Source: JBHIBA01 sp046758845 | GTDB taxonomy: Bacteria; UBA8248; JACPRG01; G963555815 | DNA: 18,038 nucleotides | Direction of reading: 5' to 3' | NCBI GenBank assembly: GCA_046758845.1 | Contig: JBHIBA010000067.1 | Location: 1 to 18,038 of the forward strand | Shown here: one piece after another, positions 7,287-14,595 of the stretch | Layout of the letters: the number at the start of each line of letters is the position of its first letter | How positions within the stretch are numbered: position 1 is the stretch's first letter | Program-made: the position numbers and the translations under genes | The notes under the pieces: model-generated | What the model was told of the DNA's origin: nothing | Databases searched by the model: none | Seen by the model: only the letters and a program-made list of their open reading frames with translations

Positions 7287-7460
7287 ATGAGCGCGCTGGC
7301 CTCTTCTTCTCGGTGGCGGGCCGTCGTCTATGGAAGCCATCGCCGGCGCGAACGGTCGCAAGGAAGCCGCCGATTGAATGACTACAAGGCCATCGCACCC
7401 GGCCGCGACGGTATAGGGTCGCCCATCGAGGCCCACCCAGTCCGAGGCTTTGTAGCATGA
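7287..7460 (+). CDS. Possible small ORF, 57 residues, coupled to the bicupin gene
   Basis: An ATG at 7287 has a good ribosome-binding site (GGGAAGGA, 4-base spacing) and opens a 57-codon frame whose TGA overlaps the ATG of the next gene (ATGA). That arrangement would supply translation to the bicupin gene, which has no clear ribosome-binding site of its own. The predicted peptide is Ser/Arg-rich with no domain, membrane segment or lipobox that I recognise, and its codon use is only moderately like that of the neighbours. It may be a leader peptide or chance. Confidence 0.3.
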   Translation: MSALASSSRWRAVVYGSHRRRERSQGSRRLNDYKAIAPGRDGIGSPIEAHPVRGFVA

Positions 7461-8125
7461 CAACTTACGCGTTGCGCCTATTGGAAGACCATGCCCAGCC
7501 GGGTTCCAGGTTTTCCGGTTCTCTGGAGGGAGGACATCGCATTCTCTACGTTGTCGAAGGGGAAGTGACGGTCAGCGCGGGGCAAAGGTCGCAAAAAGTC
7601 CCGGCGAACAGTGCTTGGTACGGCGCTGGCTCCTGTTCGATCCATTCCGGTGCGGAAGGGGCGCGTCTTTGGCGGTGGGAACTGGTGCGCGCTCCGGCAT
7701 CCAACGAGGGCCTCGCGGCGGGGGAATCCGTCGTCTCAACGCGCAAGCTCTCTCACGATGTCATCCTTGACCCCCAAAGCAAATATCTCATCCGCTGCGA
7801 TCGCGTTGATTTCCCTTTAGGCGGAGTCGCCTATACGCATACCCACCAAGGTCCCGGTATCCGCTGCCTGTTGCGAGGTGGGTTCCGGGTTGACGTCGGC
7901 GGCAAGACGTCAGTGATTGGCCCCGGCGAGCCGTGGTTCGAAAAGGGGCCGGAGCCCGTCTGCGCCGCGGCTTCCGAGCGCGAACCGACGAGCTTCGTGC
8001 GCGTCATGATCCTGCCGGCGACGCTCAAGGGTAAAAGCTCGATCCGCTACGTAAACCCGGAAGACCGGGATAAGCCGAAGCTCCAGCAGTACAGGGTATT
8101 CTTGGATGAATTCATGGAGATCTAG
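7457..8125 (+). CDS. Bicupin-fold protein of unknown function
   Basis: The 222-residue protein shows two cupin-like beta-barrel halves. The N-terminal half has GGHRILYVVEGEVTVSAG (25-42) followed by a proline/glycine-rich turn, and the C-terminal half has THTHQGPGIRCLLRGGFRV (127-145) with HxH at H128 and H130, then VIGPGEPWFEKG. The second half therefore has part of a metal site, whereas the first lacks an obvious HxH and may be structural. Cupins of this sort are dioxygenases, isomerases or ligand sensors. It precedes the two TPP-enzyme genes and a VOC protein in the same direction, so it probably serves the same small pathway. The start overlaps the stop of a short upstream ORF (ATGA) and lacks its own clear ribosome-binding site. 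A palindrome GATATCATATC (8135-8145) follows in the short gap to the next gene. Confidence 0.7.
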   Translation: MTTYALRLLEDHAQPGSRFSGSLEGGHRILYVVEGEVTVSAGQRSQKVPANSAWYGAGSCSIHSGAEGARLWRWELVRAPASNEGLAAGESVVSTRKLSHDVILDPQSKYLIRCDRVDFPLGGVAYTHTHQGPGIRCLLRGGFRVDVGGKTSVIGPGEPWFEKGPEPVCAAASEREPTSFVRVMILPATLKGKSSIRYVNPEDRDKPKLQQYRVFLDEFMEI

Positions 8126-8178
8126 ATCGTGAGTGATATCATATCGGTAAGAGAGCGGCTGTGGCTCAGGAGGAGATC

Positions 8179-8682
8179 GTGGCCTGGTCAGACAAGCTTT
8201 ACGACGAGCTGAAGGCGAGCGGCGTTCGCCTCTGTACAACCGTGCCGGACTCGTGGCTGGCCGGCCTCATCGCCCGCATGGGGTCCGACCCGGAGATGAT
8301 CCACGTCCCCGTGGCCCGAGAGGAAGAAGGCGTCGGCGTATGCTGCGGCGCGGTGGCCGGCGGTATGCGCGCGGCGATGGTCATCCAGAACGTGGGGGCC
8401 ATGAACAGCGGCGGGGCGATGGCCACATTTCCGATCGCCTACGGCATCCCCTTCTTGATGATCGTCTCCCACCGGGGCCGGTTGGGGGACAAGTTGTTCT
8501 ACGACGTGGAAAAGGGAAGAAGCGCGGAGAGGATCCTGGAACAGGTGGGCGTTCAGTGCTTCCCTCTTCCCCCCGACTTTTCCGAAAGGGGAAGCGTCCC
8601 GGACGCGTATGCGCTGGCCGAGGCCGCCCAGAAGCCGGTCGCGCTCCTCATCACGAAGGAGACCTTTGGAGCCGGCGGATGA
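8179..8682 (+). CDS. TPP-dependent decarboxylase, Pyr-domain (alpha) subunit, sulfopyruvate/phosphonopyruvate decarboxylase-like
   Basis: The 167-residue protein corresponds to the N-terminal (Pyr) domain of ThDP enzymes, as in ComD of sulfopyruvate decarboxylase. It has VRLCTTVPDSWL near the start, then VPVAREEEGVGVCCGA (43-58), whose Glu is in the position that activates the ThDP aminopyrimidine, followed by MVIQNVGAMNSGGAM (67-81), characteristic of the ComD/phosphonopyruvate decarboxylase group. GTG at 8179 is preferred to GTG at 8161 because AGGAGG (8168-8173) sits 5 bases before it. The stop overlaps the next gene's ATG (ATGA), as expected for subunits made in equal amounts. It would form a heteromeric cytoplasmic enzyme with the downstream gene product, decarboxylating a 2-oxo acid; no coenzyme M, phosphonate or sulfonate genes are nearby, so the substrate is open. 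Confidence 0.85.
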   Translation: MAWSDKLYDELKASGVRLCTTVPDSWLAGLIARMGSDPEMIHVPVAREEEGVGVCCGAVAGGMRAAMVIQNVGAMNSGGAMATFPIAYGIPFLMIVSHRGRLGDKLFYDVEKGRSAERILEQVGVQCFPLPPDFSERGSVPDAYALAEAAQKPVALLITKETFGAGG

Positions 8683-9248
8683 ACCAGCGGGAGGCCCTGG
8701 AGACGCTGGCGGAGCATGTCAGTGACCAGCTGGTGGTCAGCGGCATCGGTTCACAAACCCAGCTCTGGCATTCCGTGATGCACCGGCCGGGAAACTTCTA
8801 CCTCAGCGGACCGATGGGGCAGGCCGTGCCCGTCGGACTGGGGCTGGCCTTGGCGCGCCCGGCCCAACGGGTGATCGCGATTGAAGGCGACGGCAGCCTG
8901 CTGATGAACCTGGGGAGCCTGGCCTCTGTGGCCCAGCACCAGCCGGACAACCTCGTCATCTTGGTCATGGACAATAAGTCCTATGAGCTCACCGGCGTTC
9001 AGCCCATGGTGAACGCGGGAAAGACGGATTTCAAAAAAATCGCCCAGGGGTTTGGGATTACCGGGACGTATCAGGCGTCGAACCGGACCCAGTTGTCAGG
9101 GGCCGTGCGGAAAGCGTTGGGAGCAAAGAACTTCACCTTCATCTGGGCGCGTCTGGAACTCCTGGGGGAGAAGGCCCCGCCCTTTCCGTACTTCCCGTAT
9201 CAGATCAAGAACGATTTCTGGGCGCACATCAAGAGGCTCGACGCCTAA
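8679..9248 (+). CDS. TPP-dependent decarboxylase, PP-domain (beta) subunit, sulfopyruvate decarboxylase-like
   Basis: The 189-residue protein is the ThDP diphosphate-binding half: SGPMGQAVPVGLGLALARP (43-61), then IEGDGSLLMNLGSLASVAQ (68-86) with the GDG of the ThDP motif, and the end of that motif at MDNKSYELTG (97-106), 27 residues after the GDG, which provides the Mg ligand Asn99. This is the ComE-like arrangement, split from the Pyr domain. The ATG overlaps the alpha gene's stop by four bases. Classic decarboxylases of this superfamily (acetolactate synthase, pyruvate decarboxylase) carry both domains in one chain of about 550 residues; here the two halves total about 356 residues and lack the central domain, as in sulfopyruvate decarboxylase. 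A pathway role with the flanking bicupin and VOC proteins is inference from gene order only. Confidence 0.87.
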   Translation: MNQREALETLAEHVSDQLVVSGIGSQTQLWHSVMHRPGNFYLSGPMGQAVPVGLGLALARPAQRVIAIEGDGSLLMNLGSLASVAQHQPDNLVILVMDNKSYELTGVQPMVNAGKTDFKKIAQGFGITGTYQASNRTQLSGAVRKALGAKNFTFIWARLELLGEKAPPFPYFPYQIKNDFWAHIKRLDA

Positions 9249-9307
9249 AGGGGGGCTTGAAGCTACAACGCCGATCGGCCCAGGGCCTTCGTGGAAGGAG
9301 ATGTCGT

Positions 9308-9748
9308 ATGGGTATCTTCTATGACCACGTCGCATTCGCGACCACGGATCTGGATCTTTCCATCGCGTTTTATCGGGACGTAATGGGTTTCGAGTTTTCC
9401 AACCGCTACCATCTGGAAGACGGCCGGGAGCAAGCCGTCTTCCACATCGGCGAGGGCGTCCTCGTCCTCTTCCACCATAAAGACGGCCGATACGTCGAAA
9501 AGGTGCGCAAACCCCGTTCCGGCGTCCATCACCTGGCCTTCGGCATGGACGCCGCCCAATACGACGCCGTGGTCGGGCGGTGCGAGGCAAAGGGCGTGGA
9601 GATTCAGCGTCAGCATGTCAACTCCGGGGCCAAGGGGGAAGGCTACGCCACGTATTTCTACGACCCCGACGGCAACGAGATCGAGATCAAGAAATACGAG
9701 GAAGACCCTAACTTCAAAGATTTCGAAGCCCCGGGCTATCACGTCTAA
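9308..9748 (+). CDS. VOC superfamily protein (glyoxalase/extradiol dioxygenase fold)
   Basis: The 146-residue protein contains two beta-alpha-beta-beta-beta modules of the vicinal-oxygen-chelate fold. Module one starts with FYDHVAFATTDLDLSIAFY (His7 as a metal ligand) and ends near VLVLFHH; module two starts with SGVHHLAFGM (His74/75) and ends with YFYDPDGNEIEIKKY (116-130), with the conserved Glu126. Metal-dependent lyase, isomerase, epimerase and dioxygenase chemistry all occur in this fold; I cannot narrow it further. The ATG at 9308 is chosen because AAGGAG (9295-9300) lies 7 bases upstream; an ATG at 9301 is in another frame, and an upstream extension to 9257 would add residues outside the fold. 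It follows the TPP-decarboxylase genes by 59 bases and may be in the same operon. Confidence 0.85.
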   Translation: MGIFYDHVAFATTDLDLSIAFYRDVMGFEFSNRYHLEDGREQAVFHIGEGVLVLFHHKDGRYVEKVRKPRSGVHHLAFGMDAAQYDAVVGRCEAKGVEIQRQHVNSGAKGEGYATYFYDPDGNEIEIKKYEEDPNFKDFEAPGYHV

Positions 9749-9849
9749 GGCGGAAGGTCACATCCCTGATTCAAGCGCAGAGCCTCTTTTCCCCGGAAAC
9801 CGGTGAACCCAAGGCGCGGATCGTTTCAAGGCGGCGAAGGCTGAAAGGC

Positions 9850-11274
9850 ATGGCTCGACGCATTCGAAAACCGTGGGGAGGGAGGTTCCGGCAGCGGACG
9901 GCGGCTTCGGCGGAGGCCTTCACCGAGTCGGTGTCCTTCGACCACCGCCTGGCCCCTTATGACGTGCAGGGAAGCATCGCGCACGCCCGGATGCTGGCCA
10001 AGTGCGGCATCCTCACGAGGGAGGAAGGAAGGAAAATCGTCCGGGGGCTCGAGGCCGTCGCCCGGGAGATCGAGGAAGGGCGGTTTCCGTTCGACCCGGC
10101 CCTGGAAGACGTGCACATGAACATCGAGGCCCGGCTCACCCGGTTGATCGGCCCGGTCGGAGGGAAGCTCCACACGGCCCGAAGCCGCAACGACCAGGTG
10201 GCCCTGGACCTCCGTCTCTATCTCCGGGACGTCCTGGCCGGCGTTCAGCGGAGAATCCTCCGGCTCAAGTCGGCGCTGCTCGACCGGGCGGAATCCTACC
10301 TGGACGTCGTGATGCCTGGATACACGCATATGCGAAGGGCGCAGCCCGTCCTATTCGCCCATCACCTGTTGGCCTACGTGGAGATGTTGAACCGGGACGA
10401 GGAGCGGATGGCCGATTGCCGCCGGCGCGTCAATGTGCTCCCCCTGGGGAGCGGGGCCCTCAGCGGAACGGGCTTCCCGGTGGACCGGGCGTACGTCGCC
10501 GAGCTGCTCGGTTTTCAGAGGGTCTCACAAAACAGTCTGGACGCCGTCTCGGATCGCGACTTCGCGCTCGAGTTCGCCGCCGCATCCTCCCTTCTGATGA
10601 TGCACCTGAGCCGTCTGGCCGAGGAGTTGATCCTCTGGTCCGGCGCGGAGTTCGGGTTCGTCACGCTTCCCGAGGCCTACTGCACGGGAAGCTCCATGAT
10701 GCCTCAAAAGCGCAATCCGGACGTCCTGGAGCTGATTCGCGGGAAGACCGGGCGCGCCTACGGGTCTCTGGTGAGCCTGTTGACGATGATGAAGGGGCAG
10801 CCCCTGAGCTACAACCGGGACCTTCAGGAGGACAAGGAGCCGGTTTTCGACACGGCCGACACGGCCCTGGCGAGTCTCTCGATCCTATCGGAGCTCGTGG
10901 CCGGGATCACGGTTTCCGAAAAGCAGAAAGAGCGCATGCGGGCGGCGGCCGAGGCGGACTTCTCCCTGGCCACCGAACTGGCTGATTATCTGGCGACGCG
11001 GGGCGTCCCTTTCCGAGAAGCCCACGAAACGGCGGGGCGCGTGGTCCGGCACTGTGAGGAAAACGCCACGGCGCTCTCCGACCTGGATCTTCCGACGCTT
11101 CGGCGCTTTTCGCGGTTTTTCGAGGATGACGTGCTGGAGAGGCTCTCCTTGGACGCGGCCTTGCGCGCGCGAAGTTTGCCGGGAGGGACGTCACGGACTA
11201 ATGTGAAAAGGGCAATCAAGAGGGAGAGAAAGCGGTGCGCCGATTCATTGTCGCGATTTTCATCCTCGCGCTGA
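9850..11274 (+). CDS. argH: Argininosuccinate lyase
   Basis: The 474-residue enzyme splits argininosuccinate into arginine and fumarate, the last step of arginine synthesis. Family landmarks are present in order: KPWGGRF at the start (7-13), the EDVHMNIEARL block (86-96), TARSRNDQVALDLRLYLRD (109-127), PGYTHMRRAQPVLFAHHLL (156-174) with the catalytic Thr159-His160, and the fumarase/aspartase signature GSSMMPQKRNPD (280-291) whose Ser281 is the catalytic residue. GGTSRTNVKRAI near the C-terminus matches the usual end of the protein; a further tail of about 18 residues overlaps the next small gene by 40 bases. The ATG has a weak AAAGG 1-5 bases upstream. It heads a run of same-strand amino-acid genes ending at dapB. 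Confidence 0.97.
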   Translation: MARRIRKPWGGRFRQRTAASAEAFTESVSFDHRLAPYDVQGSIAHARMLAKCGILTREEGRKIVRGLEAVAREIEEGRFPFDPALEDVHMNIEARLTRLIGPVGGKLHTARSRNDQVALDLRLYLRDVLAGVQRRILRLKSALLDRAESYLDVVMPGYTHMRRAQPVLFAHHLLAYVEMLNRDEERMADCRRRVNVLPLGSGALSGTGFPVDRAYVAELLGFQRVSQNSLDAVSDRDFALEFAAASSLLMMHLSRLAEELILWSGAEFGFVTLPEAYCTGSSMMPQKRNPDVLELIRGKTGRAYGSLVSLLTMMKGQPLSYNRDLQEDKEPVFDTADTALASLSILSELVAGITVSEKQKERMRAAAEADFSLATELADYLATRGVPFREAHETAGRVVRHCEENATALSDLDLPTLRRFSRFFEDDVLERLSLDAALRARSLPGGTSRTNVKRAIKRERKRCADSLSRFSSSR

Positions 11275-11357
11275 CCCTGGGGGGCGGCCTGACGGGGTGC
11301 GGAAAGAAGGGAAACCCCGAGGCCCCCAAGGAGCCGATCTTCCCGGCCGTCCGCTGA
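11235..11357 (+). CDS. Small LptM/YifL-like lipoprotein (40 residues)
   Basis: A GTG at 11235, preceded by the purine-rich GAGGGAGAG (8-base spacing), encodes a 40-residue peptide with a charged tip (RRF), a hydrophobic core IVAIFILALTLGGG, and a lipobox LTGC with Cys22, followed by the short mature tail GKKGNPEAPKEPIFPAVR. A tiny lipoprotein with a CGxKG start of the mature part located beside lysA/dapF is a recurring arrangement in proteobacteria-like genomes (YifL, renamed LptM, a partner of LptD in E. coli). The mature chain here is very short at 19 residues. It overlaps the argH 3' end by 40 bases. Export, lipidation and outer-membrane placement are inferred from the lipobox; the LPS-assembly role is inferred from the family. 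Confidence 0.75.
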   Translation: MRRFIVAIFILALTLGGGLTGCGKKGNPEAPKEPIFPAVR

Positions 11358-11398
11358 GGCCGTTGCGCCCGCAAAGGATTGGAAAAGGGCGGTTTTCG

Positions 11399-11427
11399 TT
11401 GACTCGGGGCGGACCGTGTGTTAGTAT
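11399..11427 (+). promoter_or_regulatory. Sigma70-type promoter for lysA and downstream genes
   Basis: TTGACT (11399-11404), a 17-base spacer and TAGTAT (11422-11427) form a good housekeeping promoter, and TG-T before the -10 gives an extended -10 element. Transcription would start near 11434, so the ATG at 11430 cannot begin lysA; the GTG at 11469 would have a leader of about 35 bases. It would let lysA-dapF-dapA be expressed apart from argH. Confidence 0.65.
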
Positions 11428-11468
11428 AAATGGGGCTTTTCGTCCCCTGCATTCCAGTGAGGCGCCCG

Positions 11469-12794
11469 GTGGATGTCTTCACCTACAAGGATGGTGAACT
11501 GGCTTGCGAGGAGGTCCTTCTTCGGGATGTCGTCGAACGGGTGGGAACCCCCTGCTACGTTTACAGCGCCGCCCACTTGACGCATCAGTTCCGGACCTTC
11601 GACGAGGCCTTCTCAGACCTGGCCCACCTCATCTTCTTCTCCATGAAAGCAAACGGCAACTTGGCCGTTCTGCGGCTTCTGGGCAGATTGGGCGGCGGCG
11701 TGGACATCGTTTCCGGGGGAGAGCTCTTTCGGGCCATGAAGGCCGGCGTCCCGGCCGACCGCATCGTCTTCGCGGGCGTGGGCAAGACGGCGGACGAGAT
11801 CGTCATGGCGATGAAGCGAGGCGTCCTGATGTTCAACGTCGAATCCTCCGAGGAAATGGACGAGATCAACCGGGTGGCGGAGAGCTTCGAGCGAAGGGCC
11901 CCCGTCGCCTTGCGCGTCAATCCCGACGTGGACCCCAAGACCCATCCTTACATCTCGACAGGCATGAAGAAGAGCAAGTTCGGCGTCGATTTCGCTGCGG
12001 CCGTCGAGGAGTACCGGCGGGCTGCGGACATGCCCTGGATAGAGGTGGTCGGCGTTCATTGCCACATCGGCTCTCAGATCACGACCGCCGGTCCGTTCGA
12101 AGACGCCGCCCGCAAAGTGGTGGACCTGGTCGAACGTCTTCGGAACGAGGGCATTGACATCCGCTATATCAACCTGGGCGGGGGGTTGGGAATCACGTAC
12201 CGGGATGAGTCGCCCCCCACGCCCTTCGAGCTGGCCCGGTCCATCGTCCCGCTCATCCGGCGGACCGGCTGCACGCTGCTGTTCGAACCGGGGCGCCACC
12301 TGGTGGGAAACGGAGGCGTCCTCCTCAGCCGGATGATTTACTTCAAACAGACGGCCGCCAAGCGGTTTTATATCGTCGATGCGGCCATGAACGACCTGCT
12401 GCGCCCGAGCCTCTATGAGAGCTATCACGAGATCCAGCCCCTTTCAGAAGCGGTGGCCTCCCGGGACTCGACCGTGGCGGACGTCGTGGGCGGGATCTGT
12501 GAAAGCGGCGACTTTCTGGCCCGGGATCGGAAGCTTCCGGCCTTCGAGCCGGGAGACCTGTTCGCCGTGATGAGCGCCGGGGCCTACGGTTTTGCCATGG
12601 CCTCCAACTACAACGCCCGGCCGCGCGCCGCCGAGGTGCTGGTGCACGGAAGCCGATTCAGCGTCGTCCGCCGCCGTGAGACGTACCTGGATTTGATCCG
12701 CGGGGAGAGCATCCCGGACTTCCTCCAGGAAGCCGAGCCCGTTGACGCGGAGTTGAGGTCCGGGTCGAGCGACGGCGCCAGACGGGGGGCATGA
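11469..12794 (+). CDS. lysA: Diaminopimelate decarboxylase
   Basis: The 441-residue PLP enzyme converts meso-diaminopimelate to L-lysine and CO2. Features include FTYKDGELACEEV at the start, as in many lysA proteins, the PLP lysine in FFSMKANGN (Lys60), VHCHIGSQ, the glycine-rich phosphate loop LGGGLGI, FEPGRHLVGNGG, the substrate-site CESGD, and GAYGFAMASNYNARPR near the end. GTG at 11469 is chosen because GAGG (11459-11462) is 6 bases upstream, the homologous N-terminus begins there, and a promoter -10 element overlaps the alternative ATG at 11430. Its stop overlaps the dapF start (ATGA), so the two are translationally coupled. Confidence 0.96.
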   Translation: MDVFTYKDGELACEEVLLRDVVERVGTPCYVYSAAHLTHQFRTFDEAFSDLAHLIFFSMKANGNLAVLRLLGRLGGGVDIVSGGELFRAMKAGVPADRIVFAGVGKTADEIVMAMKRGVLMFNVESSEEMDEINRVAESFERRAPVALRVNPDVDPKTHPYISTGMKKSKFGVDFAAAVEEYRRAADMPWIEVVGVHCHIGSQITTAGPFEDAARKVVDLVERLRNEGIDIRYINLGGGLGITYRDESPPTPFELARSIVPLIRRTGCTLLFEPGRHLVGNGGVLLSRMIYFKQTAAKRFYIVDAAMNDLLRPSLYESYHEIQPLSEAVASRDSTVADVVGGICESGDFLARDRKLPAFEPGDLFAVMSAGAYGFAMASNYNARPRAAEVLVHGSRFSVVRRRETYLDLIRGESIPDFLQEAEPVDAELRSGSSDGARRGA

Positions 12795-13624
12795 AAGTGC
12801 CGGAGAGGATTCCCTTCGTCAAGATGCAGGGGAGCGGGAACGACTTCATCCTGATCGACAACCGTTCCCGGATCCTGGATCCGGAAAACCTGGGAGATTT
12901 CATCCGGGGCGTGTGCCGCCGCTGCCGGTCGGTCGGAGCGGACGGACTGATCCTTCTGGAGGAGAGCGATCGGGCGGACTTCCGTTGGCACTACTTCAAC
13001 GCGGACGGGGGCCGGGCGGAGATGTGCGGCAACGGCAGCCGATGCGCGGCCCGGCTGGCTCACCGGTGGGGGATGGCTCCGGCGAATTTAACGTTTGAAA
13101 CGGACGCAGGCATCCTGTCCGCCGAGGTCACGGGACGCCGGGTCAAGGTCCGGATGACCGACCCCTCGCCCATCGATCCGGCCGTGAAGGTTACGATGAA
13201 CGGCTTCGAGCACCACCTTCACTGGATCAACACCGGTGTTCCGCACGCCGTGGAATTTGTGGAGGACCTGGAGGGTTGGAAGGTGGTGGAGGTGGGACGG
13301 TTCATTCGGTTCCATGAGCGTTTCCTGCCGGCCGGGACGAACGTGGACTTCGTCCATCCGGTGGGCCGGTCCCGCGTGGCCGTGCGAACCTATGAGCGGG
13401 GGGTTGAGGAAGAGACCTTGGCCTGCGGCACGGGCGCGGTGGCGGCCGCGCTGGTCTGCGCCGACCAGGGGTTTGCCAAGCCCCCGGTCGATGTCCTCAC
13501 GCGAAGCGGAGACGAGTTACGGATCAGCTTCCGAAAGGAAGGGAAACAGTACACGGACGTCTACCTGGAGGGAGAGACGGCCCTGGTCTATGAGGGGTCG
13601 CTGACGCAGGAGGCCTGGACCTGA
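12791..13624 (+). CDS. dapF: Diaminopimelate epimerase
   Basis: The 277-residue cofactor-independent racemase converts LL- to meso-diaminopimelate, feeding both peptidoglycan and lysA. Both catalytic cysteines are in their signature settings: Cys79 in NADGGRAEMCGNGSRC (70-85) and Cys212 in EEETLACGTGAVAAAL (206-221). The N-terminal KMQGSGNDFILID (11-23) and GADGLILLE (49-57) motifs are also typical. The ATG lies in a 4-base overlap with the lysA stop, and the predicted N-terminus fits the family. Length is normal. dapA follows after 31 bases. Confidence 0.97.
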   Translation: MKVPERIPFVKMQGSGNDFILIDNRSRILDPENLGDFIRGVCRRCRSVGADGLILLEESDRADFRWHYFNADGGRAEMCGNGSRCAARLAHRWGMAPANLTFETDAGILSAEVTGRRVKVRMTDPSPIDPAVKVTMNGFEHHLHWINTGVPHAVEFVEDLEGWKVVEVGRFIRFHERFLPAGTNVDFVHPVGRSRVAVRTYERGVEEETLACGTGAVAAALVCADQGFAKPPVDVLTRSGDELRISFRKEGKQYTDVYLEGETALVYEGSLTQEAWT

Positions 13625-13655
13625 GGCTCGGGCCGATGGAAGAAGGGGAGGAATG

Positions 13656-14531
13656 ATGTTTCACGGTTCCATCGTCGCCATCGTGACGCCTTTTCAGAAC
13701 GGCGCAGTGGATGAGGCGGCCCTTCGCGACCTCATCGAATGGCACGTCGCCAGCGGGACCCACGGCATCGTTTCCTGCGGGACGACGGGGGAATCCGCCA
13801 CGCTCTCCCATGAGGAGCACGACCGGGTTGTGCAATTCACGCTGGAAGCGGTGAACGGGAGGGTGCCGGTGATCGCCGGAGCGGGTTCCAACTCCACCCA
13901 GGAAGCCATTCGCCGGACCCGGCACGCCAAGGAGGCCGGCGCGGACGGGGCGCTCCTGGTCGTTCCTTACTACAATAAGCCTACCCAGGAGGGCCTGTAC
14001 CGGCACTTCCGCGGCGTGGCCGATGCGGTGGACATCCCCATCTTTCTCTATAACGTCCCGGGTCGGACCGTGACCAACCTCCAGCCGGAGACCGTCGCCC
14101 GCTTGGCGGAGATTCCCAACATCGTGGGGATCAAAGAGGCCACCGGTTCGCTGCAGCAGGTGAGCGACGTGATCGGTCTGTGCCCGGAAAAATTCTGTGT
14201 GGTGTCGGGCGACGATTTCGTCGTCCTTCCCATGTATTCCGTGGGGGGACGGGGGGTGATCTCCGTCACGGCAAACGTCGCCCCCAAGGACATGGCCGAG
14301 CTTTGCAACGCCGCCGAGGAGGGGGATTGGGCGCGCGCCCGCGAAATCCACTATAAGCTCCGGCCTCTGAACGCGGCCATGTTCATCGAGACGAATCCCA
14401 TCCCGGCCAAGACGGCCTTACACCTGATGGGCAGGATCTCGGAAAATTTCCGCCTGCCTCTTTGCCCGATGAGTGAGGCCAATCGCGAGCGCCTCCTGCG
14501 GGTCATGAGGGAGTACGGTTTGCTGAATTAG
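13656..14531 (+). CDS. dapA: 4-hydroxy-tetrahydrodipicolinate synthase
   Basis: The 291-residue TIM-barrel enzyme condenses pyruvate and aspartate semialdehyde, the first committed step to DAP and lysine. Seen are SCGTTGESATL (40-50) with Thr43/44, VVPYYNKPTQEGLY (102-115) with Tyr106, LYNVPGRT (131-138) with the catalytic Tyr132, and GIKEATGS (158-165) with the Schiff-base Lys160. Two ATGs follow each other at 13653 and 13656; the second is preferred because GGAGG (13647-13651) is 4 rather than 1 base away and the protein then begins MFHGSIVAIVTP, aligned with the E. coli MFTGSIVAIVTP. It is followed by a hairpin at 14538-14562 and then by the protease gene. No obvious lysine riboswitch precedes it. 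Confidence 0.97.
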   Translation: MFHGSIVAIVTPFQNGAVDEAALRDLIEWHVASGTHGIVSCGTTGESATLSHEEHDRVVQFTLEAVNGRVPVIAGAGSNSTQEAIRRTRHAKEAGADGALLVVPYYNKPTQEGLYRHFRGVADAVDIPIFLYNVPGRTVTNLQPETVARLAEIPNIVGIKEATGSLQQVSDVIGLCPEKFCVVSGDDFVVLPMYSVGGRGVISVTANVAPKDMAELCNAAEEGDWARAREIHYKLRPLNAAMFIETNPIPAKTALHLMGRISENFRLPLCPMSEANRERLLRVMREYGLLN

Positions 14532-14537
14532 CCACTG

Positions 14538-14562
14538 GGCGGGCTGAGCCGGAACGCCCGCC
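14538..14562 (+). other. Stem-loop between dapA and the protease gene
   Basis: GGCGGGC (14538-14544) pairs perfectly with GCCCGCC (14556-14562) around an 11-base loop, starting 6 bases after the dapA stop. There is no T-run after it, so it is not a canonical intrinsic terminator; it could stabilise the upstream mRNA or attenuate transcription. Confidence 0.45.
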
Positions 14563-14595
14563 GCTGGACAATTTCAAGCGGATTGAGGAGCCTAG

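Noticed and set aside
8135..8145. Palindrome GATATCATATC between the bicupin and TPP-enzyme genes
   Set aside because: It is a short, isolated 5+1+5 dyad inside a probable operon; no known operator matches.
13625..13655. Lysine riboswitch or other leader before dapA
   Set aside because: The gap is only 31 bases and is occupied by the ribosome-binding site.
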